Shown piece after piece: positions 10,965 to 23,779 of a stretch of 64,000 nucleotides of DNA. The stretch is taken from assembly GCF_002878395.1 (NCBI RefSeq), contig NC_061119.1, positions 49,086,350-49,150,349 of the forward strand, written 5' to 3'. The position numbers and the translations under genes were made by a program. The notes under the pieces are model-generated. The model was not told the DNA's origin, made no database searches, and was given only the letters and a program-made list of their open reading frames with translations. Position 1 is the first letter of the stretch, and every line of letters begins with the position of its first letter. Source of the stretch: Capsicum annuum (Eukaryota; Streptophyta; Magnoliopsida; Solanales; Solanaceae).

Positions 10965-13212
10965 TGTAATACCCAGCAAGATTCTATATGAGTTTCCAGC
11001 TATTCGTCCCATGTTTTGAAGTCCCAAAGCTATCTAATTCACACTAAATACAAGTGACATGACCATTTTAAGACCCCAAGATTTCAAACATTTTATATTT
11101 GGCCATCCTGAGTTTGAAACTTTGATTTATGAGTTGAGTTATGTTTAGGAATATTAAAAGGGTCATTTCGAAGAGTTTTGGAATTTTCGGACGGGTTTGG
11201 GGTATTTTTAGACCATGGAGGAGAATGCCTCCATGATTTAGATGTGTCACAGAGACTGGCCCTCCGTGATACATGTCGTGTCACAGAGGTTAGTCTCTGT
11301 GATACACGATGTGTCATGAAGGCTAGTCTCTATGATAGCTTCTGTGCCCTGGAGGCTATGAAATCCTGCAGCATCATTTAAAGGTACAAGGGGCATTTTG
11401 GTCTTTTCCTCCTAACCCTAAACACTCAATTGACGTCTTAAAACCCAAGAAGGGCATTATTTGCCACATTCTTCATTAGTTAACGATACTCAATTCTCTC
11501 CTATTCCCAAGAACTCAAAAATTGAAAGTTTCTTCCAAGAATTCAACCATCCAAGGTTCTAATTCCAAGTTTTCTTCAAGGATTAAAGCAACTCAGGTAT
11601 GTGGGATATTCATCAATTGGATTACTTCCACCCATTGAGTCCCAAGAACCCTTTGTTTTCAAGTATAAATCCTTTTCCTTATTTCATGAAATTTCAATGT
11701 TAAGTATGAAATTACTCAAATTATTCTTAATAGTTTTGAATAAGAACCATGACTGTGTTTTCCTATGTGAATTATACTCGTACATGCTTTATAATCTCAG
11801 TCGCCCACATCATGTTCAGTTGATACCTAATCAATTTCTCAAGTTATGAAATAGACCATGTGATTATGTTGCTCTTATAAGTTTAACATATTCCTGTACT
11901 CATAATCATGAATTTCATCAGTATAGTGAAATATACTATGTTTTGGGGTTTATGAATTATGAACTCCCTTACAGTGTTTTAAATGATGTTATTGGATTTA
12001 AAGTATTATTCAGTTCTGGAGGTTTATGAACACCCGATGCCTACATGCTTACACATGTTTCAGATTTTCAAGTTTAGAGTCTGTCAGATCATGGTTTTAT
12101 CATAATATTAAAATTATCATATTCATGTGAGCATTTATCAATTTTGAGTGCAGTTAACTTAAATCAGTACCAGTGTCAGTTCAGTTAGGAATAGGATTTA
12201 GCACCGAGTGAACCTTGGGATGAAGGCTCACCCGCCAGTAGAGGACTGAGACCTTTAGTAGCAGTCCTTAAGTTCCAGAACTACGTACCCAGCATAGGTT
12301 ATGAGATGTCACCCGCTAGTAGGGGGCTGACACTCTCTTAGGGGTCACCTGCCAATAGAAGACTATCACCCTAGTTTTTTAAGACATCATCCTTGTGGAT
12401 CCATATCGTCAGACATATGTTATTACCTATGGCAAGGTACTAACACCCTTCTAACTGGGGTTACAACTTGGACCCTGATTTGCTAAGATTAGGGCATGTG
12501 AATTACATGATAGCTCCCACAGTCTCAGTTCAGTATTCAGAGTATGTTACCTCAGGTTTGCATGACCAAGTCTACATATATCAGTTATTCAGTTTATCAT
12601 TTATTCAACTATTTTAATAATAGTTATTCAGTTACTCAAATTATTTCAGTACATATTTATGCTTGGTCTTGCATTCATTTTACACGTCCATGCACTCATG
12701 CTCAATACTTATATATATTCCAGTTAGTCCCGATCTCACATACCAGTACATTCAAAGTACTAACCGCATACTCTCTTTTGTGCTATATTGATTTCACATT
12801 ATAGGTTGGGATGCTCAGTTCCCCGATCACTCTTAGTCATCTTAGTACCACTCAGCGATAATTGTGGTGAGTCCTCATCCATCTAGGACAAGTTATTTGT
12901 AGTTATTTTTAGTACTTCCTTTATTTTAGTCAGTCGGAGTTAGTTGGAAATTTGTCCCATCAACTCATCATGTTTTAGAGGCTTTCAGATAGTCAGACTT
13001 GTTTTTAATTTTATTAGCAGTTTCAGACACGTTGGATAATGTTTTTAGTATTTCATCTTGAAAGAGTTTTTATCAGTTTAAATTCCACATATGATGCTTG
13101 ACTTATTATTTTCTTTAGTGCTCACAGCAGGTACCAGATCATGGCTTAGCTTGGGGTCACTAGTGGCCTTAAGCACCGTGTTACGACTAGGGAGTAGTCT
13201 GGGGTCATGACA
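10965..13212 (+). repeat. Element C 5' LTR
   Basis: Starts TGTAATACCC and ends GGGGTCATGACA. It holds a repeat cluster of TCACAGAG/CTCTGTGA inverted motifs at 11215-11365 and, at 12220-12370, three imperfect copies of a block around TCACCCGCTAGTAG. The equivalent 3' copy lies in three pieces between 18280 and 34305. No gene is seen in it. Confidence 0.94.
11215..11365 (+). promoter_or_regulatory. U3 inverted-repeat cluster of LTR C
   Basis: Repeats of TGTCACAGAG and CTCTGTGATACA alternate. The clearest stem, 11281-11302, has 8-bp arms TCACAGAG and CTCTGTGA around GTTAGT. The 3' LTR has the matching cluster at 27748-27915. Likely upstream of the RNA start; function inferred from place only. 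Confidence 0.6.
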
Positions 13213-13216
13213 AAAC

Positions 13217-13231
13217 TTGGTGTTAGAGTCC
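13217..13231 (+). other. Element C primer binding site
   Basis: TTGGTGTTAGAGTCC begins four bases after the LTR end and resembles the tRNA-Met type site TTGGTATCAGAGCC with a few changes. Confidence 0.75.
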
Positions 13232-13433
13232 AAGGTTTTAAAGTGTCTTAGGATGTCTGAAAGTCGTGTTGAGTAGAGTCTTGTGCCTATGTTTGAAGCG
13301 CACCACACTTAAGGGCGAGCAACTACGAGATATTTTAGGAAAGTTTCCCTTCTTTTAAAATCAATGTCATGCAAAATAAGATGAGATCTATTGAATTATC
13401 TTTTCTAACTCGTCCTTTATCTATTTATAGAAA

Positions 13434-14640
13434 ATTCCATCCAGAAGAAATAATGGAAGGAGGAATGGGGATCAGCCTCTACCACCACCTGTTCAGGAAG
13501 ACTCTATAAATGAATATATTTGTCATGCCAAATTCAGGACCACTTACACTATTTTGTCCTAGCTTGTGGCTGCTCAAAATAACCAGCAACCTATTGCCCC
13601 AACCAGTCCAATAGTAAATACGACAGCATCTATGATACAAGATATCACTTGGATGAATCATCCATTATTTTCTGGATTCAAGTCTGAGGAGGATCCGTAG
13701 GAGTTCCTGGATGATGTGAGGAAAGTGACATATATAATAGGTGTTACTTCTAGAGATAATTTTGATTTAGATGCTTACCAATTGCAAGGATTTGCTCATA
13801 CTTGGTTCTAGTAGTGGAAGGAAGACGGAGGTATTGAGGCTGGGCCTATAGAGTGGGAGGAGTTTGCTACTGCCTTCTTAGACAGGTTTTTCCCACTAGA
13901 GTTGAGGGAGGCCAAAGTGTAAGAGTTTATAAATCTGAAATAGGGTAACATAAGCATAAAGGAGTACTCGTTCAAGTTTACTCAGTTGGAAAGGTATGCT
14001 CCGACTATGGTGGCTGATTTTAGGGCCAGAATTAGTGAGTTTGTATCTTGGGTTTCAAAGGATGTGGTTAAGGAGTGCAGAACAACTATGTTGTTAAGGA
14101 TACAGACCTTTATAGATTGATGGTCCATGCTCATTAGATTGAGGAGGAGAAGCTCAAAGTAAGGAAAAGGGCGAATAACAGGGCAAAAACTGTTAGCTTC
14201 AACTTCTCACAGCAAAGGTCTGATGGTGGGAATTATTCTCATTTCCCATAAATTTTTTTAGCTCAAGCCCAATCTTCATCCAGCGCCTAAGTACAGGCAG
14301 GACGATAGGGATAAAGAGCCAGGATCTAAGTTCTAGGGTAGTATGAATAGTGGTTGTACCAATCCACTTTGAAGGAGATATAGTAGGAACCATCAGAGAG
14401 AGTGTCAGGTAGATAATGATATTTGTTTTGGATATGGCAAGCCAGACTACGGGATAAAGGATTGCCTACCAGTTTCTGAGAAGGGAAAGGATTTTTTTCA
14501 ACAGGGTTACTCTAACTTTTCATCATCTCCAGCAGGTCGCTTGATTCTGCTGGGCGCCACCTCCAATACCACCAATGGGCAGCATCAAAATCGACTTTAT
14601 GCTCTCCAGACTCGACAAGATCAAGAGAGTTCTCTTGATA
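13434..14640 (+). pseudogene. gag: Element C gag remnant
   Basis: The usual chromovirus Gag start M-P-S-R-R is present as ATT-CCA-TCC-AGA-AGA at 13434, so the start codon itself appears lost (ATG to ATT). The capsid core follows with few frame breaks but several in-frame stops: FLDDVRKVT, EFATAFLDRFFP, INLK, KEYSFKFTQLERYAP (about 13700-14010). The zinc knuckle at 14424-14465 reads CFGYGKPDYGIKDC: the first and last Cys remain, the second Cys and the His are both Tyr. Gag would build the particle and bind RNA through this knuckle; as it stands it could do neither. Confidence 0.87.
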
Positions 14641-15000
14641 TGGTTATGGGTATGTTACAAGTCTTCCATATTTATGTATATGCATTGTGAGACCCTTGAG
14701 CTTCACTTTCTTGTGTGACTCCTTATATAGAAGTAGACTTTAGCATCAAACCCAAAATCATAGTAGAACCCTTCTCAGTGTCTACTCCAGTTGGTAATTC
14801 TATTACAGTCAGACAGGTATATAGAAATTTATCGATCAAAATGTCTCAAAAAGTAACTTCAGTTGATTTTGTGGAGTTAGAGATGCCAGATTTTTATGTT
14901 ATTCTTAGCACGGATTGGCTCCACTCATGCTATGCCTCAGTTGAATATAGAAATAGAATAGTCCAATTCTATTTTCCTAATGAGCCCGTCATAGAATGAA
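14641..15000 (+). pseudogene. Element C aspartic protease remnant
   Basis: Active site D-P-G reads D-P-stop (14691-14699, GAC CCT TGA), a single change of a Gly codon. It is followed by ASLSCVTP, by STPVGNSITV and by MPDFYVILSTDWL, the usual order for the retropepsin domain of this lineage. The stretch 14715-14996 is open in one frame. Protease would process Gag-Pol; the stop inside the active site rules this out. Confidence 0.87.
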
Positions 15001-15179
15001 AGGGTAGTACCGCAGTGCCTGTAGGCCGATTTATCTCCTACCATAAGGCAAGAAAGATGATTTCTAAGGGATGTATTTACCATATCATTTGATTCAAAGG
15101 ATTCAAATTCTAAGACTTTGAGTCTTGAGTAGTTCCAGTAGTGAATGAGTTTCCAGAAGTGTTTTCTGAAGATCTTCCT

Positions 15180-16490
15180 AGAGTTCCTCCCGAGAGAGAA
15201 ATTGACTTCAAAATAGATCTTCTCCCAGATACCTAACCTATCTCAATTTAACCTTATAGAATAGCTGCAACTGAGCTTAAGGAATTGAAGGATCAGTTGA
15301 AAGATCTCTTAGATAAGGGTTTTATTAGGCCTGGAGTTTCTCCACAGGGTGCTCCAGTTCTCTTCGTGCACAAAAAAGATGGTTCCCTCATAATGTGCAT
15401 TGACTAACGTTAGTTGAATGGAGTCCCAATCAAAAATAAGTATCCTCTCCCCAAGATTGATGATTTATTCGACCAACTTCAGGGTGCAAGCTATTTCTCT
15501 ATGATAGACCTCAGATTTTGCTATCATCAGCTTAGTGCCAAGGAATGTGACATCTCGAAGACAATCTTTAGAACTCGATATGGTCACTTCAAATTTCTAG
15601 TTATGTCTTTTGGACTAACGAATTCTCCTGCAACTTTTATGGACTTGATGAATAGGGTGTTCAATTAGTACTTGGACATGTTCGTCATAGTCTTCATTGA
15701 TGACATCCTCGTTTATTCTCATAATGAAGGTGATCATGCAAACTATTTGAGAATTGTATTACAGATCCTTAAGGATCACCAGTTATTTTCTAAGTTCAAC
15801 AAGTGCAGATTCTGGTTGAGATCAGTAGCTTTTCTTTGTCGCATTATTTTTTGTAATTGCATTCAATTAACCCTCAAAAGACTTAAGTAGTGAGAAATTG
15901 GCCTAGACCTATCTCTCTATCATATATCAGGAGTTTCTTGGGTTTAGGAGGTTACTACAGATGGTTTGTTGAAGGATTTTCTTCTATTGCTTCTTCTATG
16001 TCTTGACTGACTCAGAAGAAAGTCAAATTTTAGCGGTCAAATTCCTGCGAGAAGAGTTTTCAGGAGTTGAAGACTCGACTCACTTTCCTCCAGCATTGAC
16101 TCTACCAGAGGGTTTAGATAGGTTTATAGTCTATTGTGATGCTTCTAGAGTGGATCTTGGTTGTGTATTAATATAATGAGGTAAGGTCATAGCCTATGTC
16201 TCTAGATAGCTTAAAACTTATGAGAAGAATTACTCGACCCATGATTTTGAGTTGGCAGTAGTTGTCTTTGCCTTACAAATTTTTAGGCATTACCTTTATG
16301 GGGGTCCATGTTGATGTGTTCATGAATCATAAGAGTTTATAGTATGTGTTCACTCGGAAGGATCTAAATCTTTGTTAGAGAAGGTGGCTTGAATTGCTGA
16401 AAGATTATTATATGAGTGCATTGTATCACCCGGGTAAGGTTAATGTAGTAGTCAATGCTCTTAGTAGAATATCTATGAGAAGTGTTACAC
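15180..16490 (+). pseudogene. Element C reverse transcriptase and RNase H remnant
   Basis: Fingers and palm: [20 protein letters not shown] (about 15261-15320), [39 protein letters not shown]. The catalytic box FIDD is intact at 15693-15704 in the open stretch starting 15672. Stops sit at about 15404, 15410 and 15666. Thumb and connection run to about 16010 with a frameshift near 15890. RNase H (about 16020-16490) keeps VYCDASR near 16130 but has stops and a frameshift near 16300. Together they would convert genomic RNA to cDNA. Confidence 0.88.
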
Positions 16491-16559
16491 ATGTTGAAAA
16501 GGGTAAGAAGGAGTTAGGTTGTGAGGTTCATAAGCTTGCTAGATTAGGTGTTCGGTTGG

Positions 16560-18050
16560 TTGATTCGGACGAAGGTAGTATATGGGTTCAAAATGGTTCA
16601 GAATTATTATTGGTTGCCGAAGTGAAAGAAAAGCAAGACAGAGATCCTATTTTGGTCAAATTGAAGGAGACAATTCTAGATTAAAGGGTTGAGGTTTCTT
16701 ATAAGGGGGAGATGGTGTGATTCATTGTCAGGGCTGGTTATGTGTTCTGAATGTGGATGATTTGAGACAACAAATATTAGTAGAGGCGCATGGTGTGCGA
16801 TTTGCTATTCACCCATGATCCACTAAGATGTACCATGATTTGTAGAAAATCTATTGGTGGAATAATATGAATAAAGATATTATGGAATTTGTGGCTAAAT
16901 GTTTGATTGTCAGTAGGTTAAGGTTGAACACCAAAGGCCTAGTGATACACTTCTGGAGTTCAGCATCCTTACATGGAAGCGGAAAATGGTGAACATAGAT
17001 TTTGTGAAAGGATTACCTCGTACGCATCGTCAGCATGATTCGATTTGGTTCATTATAGATAGAATAACCAAGTCAGCACATTTCTTGCCAGTTCATACTT
17101 CGTATCAGCTGAGGATTATGCTAGAATCTATCTTGGGGAATTGCTAAAATTACATGGGGTTCCGTTGACCATTATTTCAGATAGAGGTATGCATTTTACC
17201 TCCTATTTTTGGAAGGCTTTTCAGAAGGGTCTTGGTACCCATGTTCATCTCATTATGGCTTTCATCCTCAGACAGATGGTCAGGCAGAGCGTACCATTCA
17301 TACGTTAGAAGATATGTTAAGGGCTTCTATTATCAACTTCAATGGTAGTTGGGATGACCACTTACCTTTGATTGAGTTTTCTTACAACAACAACTATCAC
17401 TCAAGTATTCAAATGGCTCCGTTTGAGGCTCTCTATGAGAGGAGGTGTATATCCCCTATTGGTAGGTTTGGAGTAGCTAAGGCTTCTTTGATAGGGCCAA
17501 ATTTAGTGTATGAGGTAATGGAGAAAGTTTAGTTAATCAGAGTAAGGTTGAAGACAACATAAAGCAGATAGAAATCCTATGCTGATGTTAGAAGAAAAGA
17601 TCTTAAGTTTGAGGTTGGTGACTTGGTTTATTTGACAATTTTTCCCATAAAAGGGGTGAAAAGGTTTGGTAAGAAGGGCAAGCTCAGCCCCCTTCTATGT
17701 TGGCCCAAACTAAATTTTGAGCCATTTTGGGAATGTATCTTATGAGTTAGAGTTGCCTACAGATTTGGCATCAGTGCATTCAGTGCTTTATGTTTATTAC
17801 TAAAGAAATGCATTGGTGACCCAACTTTTGTCATTCCTCTAGAGAGTGTGGGCGTGAAAGATAGCCTTTCCTACGAAGAAGTGCCAGTTGAGATCCTTGA
17901 TCATCAGATTCGTAGGCTAAGGAATAAAAAAGTTCCCTTGGTTAAGGTTCTATGGAGAAATCAGTCCGTTAAGGGAGCTACCTAGGAAGCAAAAGAAGAT
18001 ATGCGAACCAAGTATCCCTATATTTTCTCTATGAACTCAAATTCAACTTA
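16560..18050 (+). pseudogene. Element C integrase with chromodomain-like tail, remnant
   Basis: The N-terminal zinc region is near 16770-16915 (ILVEAHG, KIYWWNNM, EFVAKCL). The catalytic core runs from about 16960, with HPQTDGQAERT at about 17260-17290 and LPLIEFSYNNNYHSS near 17365-17405 in an open stretch 17209-17529. The C-terminal part at 17690-18050 has HSVLYVY-like and KVLWRNQSV sequence and the ATWEAEEDM-type motif in decayed form, marking a chromodomain-like end. Several stops and frame changes. Integrase would insert cDNA into chromatin; the tail would recognise modified histone. Confidence 0.86.
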
Positions 18051-18266
18051 AGGTAATGGTTTCCCTTAAATTGATTCTCTCATTTTCAATCTCAGCTATC
18101 CAACTAGCCGTATGTCATAGCATGCATTCATGAATTCAATTCATTCTATGCGTTATGTTTCAGATTCAGTTATTTAACCATGATTCAACTTATAAGTATT
18201 CAGTGCATGATCTCAGTTTTCCTAGTATCTCAATTCAGATAGTTTCATTCGGGGATGAATGATCCC

Positions 18267-18279
18267 AAGGGGGAGATAT
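18267..18279 (+). other. Element C polypurine tract
   Basis: AAGGGGGAGATAT directly before the 3' LTR primes plus-strand DNA. It is preceded by GGGGATGAATGATCCC, which also stands before B's tract. Confidence 0.8.
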
Positions 18280-18343
18280 TGTAATACCCTACAAGATTCT
18301 AGATGAGTTTCCAGCTGTACGTCCATGTTTAGAATTCCCAAAG
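18280..18343 (+). repeat. Element C 3' LTR, part 1
   Basis: Starts TGTAATACCC and matches 10965-11029. It is cut after CCCAAAG by element D. Confidence 0.9.
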
Positions 18344-20512
18344 TGACACAACCCAAGCTAGTGCCTGGTTGTTATGGGTATCTCAAGTCTAACAAGGACC
18401 GGAGACCACCACCACACCCAAATCCTAGACCACCTTACACCCATGTTGGATGAATTTCGAACACATAACAAGATAAGAAAACTTGAAACTTAAGACATTA
18501 TAATATGTGTATAACCAAACCAACCAACAACTAAACCATCCCAAGTCCAAAGTAGTCCGACAAAGCCTCTACCAAACTGAGTATTAATAAAGTGTCAGGA
18601 CATGCCCCCGGCTATCGCCAAAAATAGTATCCAATAGTCTACAACTCAAAATAAAAACATAATCCTAAAATTGAGCCTTCCAAAGAATGGAAGATCACCA
18701 TTTCAAGTCTATTTTTGATCAATCCACAGTCACTAAGCAGGAGAAGTAAAAGTATGGACAAATCCTACATCGCGTGGGAATATAGTATTCGAAGATGGTT
18801 AGCAGGGTAAACGCTAGCATGTAACTCAGGGATAAATATAAAATAATGTCTTCAATTCAAACCAAGTCACACAATTCACATAACTATATGCAAATACATA
18901 TATACATTTCAGGCCGGGATAGGGTACAAGGTTTAGCCTGCAATTTAAAACTTTAACCTAGATTGTGTAGCTCAACTATCATATAATAATACCCATGGGT
19001 TATATGGTCCCCAGATCTCACCCTTTGGTTGGGCCCCAGTGCGTGTAGCCGCTCAAACCTGAGAATAATCTCATATGCATACACACGGGGGACTCGAACA
19101 ACCCAACATATACTAAGGTGACTTAAGAACCCAATCATGCAATAATTCATGGAGGAATCAAACCTCCCTAATCATGAAATAATAATAAGGGTGACTCAAA
19201 CCTCCCTGGTCACTTTAGCCCTCACTGCGATAAATGCGGTTTCCTGTACCGATCACCCAGACGTCTACTTTTATGACTCAGCTACACAACTCTTATTAGA
19301 GCCCAATTAAAATATTTATCATGCAATCCCAATCATGAACCACATTTCACAATAACGCATACATTGTTGGTATTGCCATACCAACTACACTTGCTAGGTA
19401 ACAACAACATGCCAAACAATTATCCATTAACTTAGGAAAAATAACTCCCTTTATTCATTAATACACGGTGGGGGACACCGACTCCCTTTGTTTATTAAAT
19501 TAGACCATTGTGTTTCAAATACCTCTTTATATCATGCAATAGTTCAAGAGTAGTTCAATTTTATAAATTCCCACATTTCTCATGTCTCAAAACCAATTTC
19601 ACACTATGGGGTTGGGGTCATAACCACCTCAAAAGTTACAAGTTTGGGAAAATAACAATTCCCTAGATCATTCACCATACCTATGCACTCACAAGTTCAA
19701 AACCATATTTAAAGCGTGATTAATCATATATAAACCATAGGAAAACATTGTTCAACAACAAGCATTCAAAAAACCCCAAACTTTGTTTCAAAACAAACAT
19801 AAACATCTCATGAAATACTTTTAAAACTCATGCTTGTACAAAATTAACAATGAAGGAAGAGTAACATGCCTAAAATAGTAAGATGTATGGAGAGAAATCA
19901 CCCTTTAAAGCCCTAATTGATCAACCTCTTGAAAACCCTAAGTGTTCTTGACCTTGAGGAATTTGAGAGTGTTGATAAGTTACTTTGATGTGTTTATGAG
20001 GGGTAATAACACCTAAATAAGGTTATAAGACGTGGTTTCCAAGTTGGGTAAGAGGGGAAATGTCTAGAATGCCCTTAACTTAAAAGCTAAAAACTATCGC
20101 CTTTGACTATAGGTAAACCCTTGACTCGTAGCCACTTCTTATGACTCATCACCACGAGTCATAACTAAGGAAATACCACCAAGGAAACATACACTGCTGA
20201 CCTTACAACTCATCCATTGGAATCGTAATGGTATCCTATGGCTTGTAGGGTCCAGTCGTAATCAGCACAGAACCAAAATTGAGACTTACATTGGACACCC
20301 TACGATTACACGTAGCGACTTGTAACATATCCTTATGGATCTTAGTGAGCCACTAGTACTCAGAGTAGAATCTATCCACAAACTTCTTGATTTGGTTACA
20401 ACTCGCTCCAACGACTCATCAGTACACCCTATGACTCATTGGGTGAGTTGTTACCAAGGCAGTGAGCTCAAAGCTCAAGAAATTTCCAAGGGCCAAAATC
20501 TGGGGTGTTTTA
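18344..20512 (-). repeat. Element D 3' LTR
   Basis: On the plus strand it begins TGACACAACCC and ends GGTGTTTTA; the expected final CA has become TA. It aligns with 25374-27549 throughout, including the block CCTCCCT..GGTCACTTT and the GGGGGACACCGACTCCC block. The cluster of TATGACTCAT/GAGTCGTA repeats is at 20100-20460. No gene is seen. Confidence 0.92.
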
Positions 20513-20526
20513 ATTCTCCCCCACTT
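20513..20526 (-). other. Element D polypurine tract
   Basis: Complement reads AAGTGGGGGAGAAT, directly inside the 3' LTR, preceded by a GACGAATGATCC form of the motif seen before the tracts of B and C. Confidence 0.75.
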
Positions 20527-20689
20527 GGATCATTCGTCCTCGAAATGGGTCAAGGCAATTGCAAGTACAATTTGACTCCATATACCCCTACTCTTACCTT
20601 TAACAAAGATAGAAAAAAAGGATGCCAAAGAAATCACTCTTTCCTTTAACAAAGTTAGAGGACAAAGATGTTAAGGAATACACATACCT

Positions 20690-21800
20690 TAAGCATGATT
20701 ATCCAGAGAGGAAAACAATAACGGATACTTGGATTTCATGTCCTTTTTGGATTCCCAAGTAGCCTCTTCAACCTTATGGTTCCTCCACAGAACCTTTACT
20801 AAAGCTACGTCTTCGTCTGCAACCAACGAACTTGCCAATCCAAATTTTCAACTGGGACTTCCTCATAAGATAAGGAGTCTGAAATACCTATCTCCTCCAA
20901 AGGAACAACCATCGAAGGATCACCCACACACTTTCTTAACATCAAAACATGAAAAACCGGATGAATAGAGCTCAAACTATATGGCAACTCCAATTCATAT
21001 GAATTATTACCAACCCTATTCAACACCAAGTACAGACCAATATATCAGGGACTGAGCTTCCCCTTCTTACCAAACTGCATCACTCCCTTCATAGGGGATA
21101 GTTTTAAGAACACCTAATCACCAATACTACTCCCTTTGCCTCACATCCATGTGGGACTTTTGGAAACTTTAGGTGGCCTTAATCCTATCCCAAATCACCA
21201 TCGCCTGGTGAACCAAATCCGATTCAAATATTTTAGCCTCACTAACTTTAAACCACCCGATGGGAGACCTACATCTCCTATCGTACAAGGCCTCGAAAGG
21301 AGCCATACTAATAATAGAGTGGTAGATATTAGTATATGCAAACTCTATAAGAGGCAAATGATCAACCCAAATATCACCATAGTCGATCATAAAAGATCTA
21401 AGCATGTATTCGAGTGTCTGAATAGTCCTTTATGCTTGCCCATCCGACTGTAAGTGGAAAGTAATACTAAGGATTACCTTAGTTCCCAAACCTCGCTGAA
21501 AAAATGCCAAAACTATGATGATAACTAAGTACTATGATTTGAAATAATAGAAATAGGAACCCCATGCAACTTTACAATCTAGTGGAGGATCAACTTCGTA
21601 TAGTCTCCTACCAAAAAGTTAGTTCGCACTGGCAAGAAGTGAGCAGACTTAATCATCCTATCCATGATGACCCAAATCGAATTAAACTAATTTTAAAATC
21701 GAGGAAGGCCGATAAAATATTCCATATTAATCACTTCCCACTTCCATACAGGTAACTCAATTCTTGATACAACCTTGTAGGTCTCAAGTGTTCAACCTTC
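20690..21800 (-). pseudogene. Element D integrase with chromodomain-like tail, remnant
   Basis: Read on the minus strand the catalytic core lies at about 21800-21170, with a DGQA remnant of the HPQTDGQAER block near 21440 and LPLIEFAYTNIYHS, FEALYDRRCRSPIGWF in the stretch 21405-21169. The C-terminal part (21029-20805) has NSYELELPYSLSSIHPVFHV and LSYEEVPVENLDWQV. It ends in KVLWRNHKVEEATWE and MKSKYP (about 20800-20700), the chromodomain-like tail of plant chromoviruses. Multiple stops. The domain order after RNase H is the Ty3/gypsy one. Confidence 0.87.
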
Positions 21801-23450
21801 ACTTGTTATCACACCATGAATTTAGCCACAAAACTAGCCGCATCTCTTTTCATTTTATTCCACCAATAAATCTCCTTAAGACTGTGATACATTTTAATTG
21901 AACTGGGATAAATCATATACCACGACTTATGAGCCTCAGCCAAGATCCTCTCATGCAATCCATCTACGTCTGGAACACATAATCTGCATTGGTACCTCAA
22001 GAAACCATCACCACCAATCTCAAAAGCTACAATCTTTTGCTGACCCACATCTCCCTTAAGTTTTATTAAGACAGGATCCAATACCTACTTCTCTTTTATT
22101 TCAGTACCAAGAGAGGACTGTGCCACCTTTTGCACAAATATACCCCCATCCTCAGAGACAAATAGACGAACTCTAGGGTTAGACAAATGGTGAATATATT
22201 TCACCAACTCCTGTTTATCCTCATACACATGAGTTAGACTCCCCATGGATAACCTGCTAAGAGCATCAGCAACCACATTAGCTTTACCTGGGTGGTAATG
22301 GAGACTTATGTCATAGTTTTTCAACAACTTAAGACACCTTCTCTACCTGAGATTCAACTCCTTCTGGATGAACACATGTTGCGAGCTCTTATGATCAGAA
22401 AAGATATCTACATGGACTCCATACAAATAGTGACACCAAATCTTCAGTACGAACACCACAGCCAACAACTCCAAGAGAGCCGAATAATTCTTCTCATGAA
22501 CTTTAAACTGCCTAGAATCATAGGCTACCACTCTACCATGATGCAGCAACACACAACCAAGTCTTACACGGGATGCATCACAATAAACTACAAATCCATC
22601 ACTACCCTTGGGTAGGGTCAAAACTAAAGCTAAAGTCAACTTATCTTTCATCTTTTCAAAGCTACCCTCGCAAGCATTAGACCGCAAGAACTTCACCTTC
22701 TTCTGGGTCAACTTAGCCAATGGGGCAACTATAGTCGAGAAACTCTTCACAAACCTCCTATAGTAACCAACTAAACCCAAGAAACTCTGAATATTGGTTG
22801 GAGTCATGGGCCTAGGCCATTTCTTAACCATTGCAAATTTCTACGGATCCATCATGATCCGTTCACAAGAAATAAGATGACCCAAAAAAGTAACAGCTTT
22901 CAACTAGAATACGCACTTCAAAAACTTAGCATAGAAATGTTGATCTTGTAAGGTTTGCAACAAGATACGAAGGTGATTGACATGATCTGCCTTACTCTTG
23001 GAATACACCAAAATATCATTAATGAACACTATGACAAATAAATTCAAGAGTTGATGAAACACCCAATTCATGAGATGCATAAATATTGTTGGGGCAATAG
23101 TCATACCAAAAGACATAACTAGGAACTCATAGTGACCATACCAAGTTGGGAAGGCAGTCTTAGGGATATCCGCCTCCCTAATCTTTAGCTGATGATAACT
23201 CGATCAAAGATCAATCTTAGAGAAGAATCTAGCACCCTGAAACTGGTCAAACAAATCATCAATCTGAAAATGAGGATACTAATTCTTCACCATAACCTTA
23301 TTCAACTGACAAAAATTGATGCATATCTGAAGGGAACCATCCTTCTTATGCACGAACAAAATAGGAGCACCCCATGGAGACACTGGGATGGATAAAACCC
23401 TTGTTAAGGAGGACTTTCAACTACTCTTTAAGCTCTTTCAACTCAACCAG
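21801..23450 (-). pseudogene. Element D reverse transcriptase, RNase H and integrase N-terminus, remnant
   Basis: RT begins near 23450. The catalytic box reads FIND (23015-23026), where GAT has become AAT: the first of the two metal-binding Asp is gone. Flanking motifs [13 protein letters not shown] and [14 protein letters not shown] are clear. A 162-codon open stretch (22831-22346) spans the connection and RNase H: WPRPMTPTNIQSFLGLVGYY, then VYCDASRVRLG with its Asp kept. RNase H runs on to about 22085. The integrase zinc region (22081-21812) shows ILAEAHKSWYMIYPSSIKMY and YWWNKMKRDAASFVAKF. It is one of the longest preserved pol stretches in the window but still not functional. Confidence 0.88.
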
Positions 23451-23525
23451 AGCCATTCTATATGGAGGGATAGAAATAGAACGAGTGTTTGAAATAAGGT
23501 CAATCCTAAAGTCAGTTTATCTATT

Positions 23526-23540
23526 GGGGGGGGGGGGGGG
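23526..23540 (+). repeat. Run of 15 G
   Basis: Homopolymer of 15 G inside the RT-protease linker of element D (15 C on the coding strand). Gly-rich or Pro-rich chance frames come from it. Prone to replication or sequencing slippage. Confidence 0.9.
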
Positions 23541-23779
23541 CACCAGGAAGATCATCAGGAAAGACCTCAAGGAATTCAGTAACCATGGGAACGAAAAGAA
23601 ATAAAGGACTTTCCGAGCTAGAATCTTTAACTGGACCAAATGGTAAAGACATCCCTTAGAAATCAACTTTCGGGCTCTAAGATATGATATAAATCTTCCC
23701 TTAGGCACTAGATAACCTCCTTCCCACTAAATGACCAGCTCATTATGGAATATAAACTTGTCCTTATAGGTTCGAGAAT

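Noticed and set aside
20335..20649. 104-codon plus-strand frame over the D LTR end
   Set aside because: It crosses the LTR border and the polypurine tract of D and runs against the coding direction.
22292..22615. 107-codon plus-strand frame
   Set aside because: Antisense shadow of the D RNase H region.
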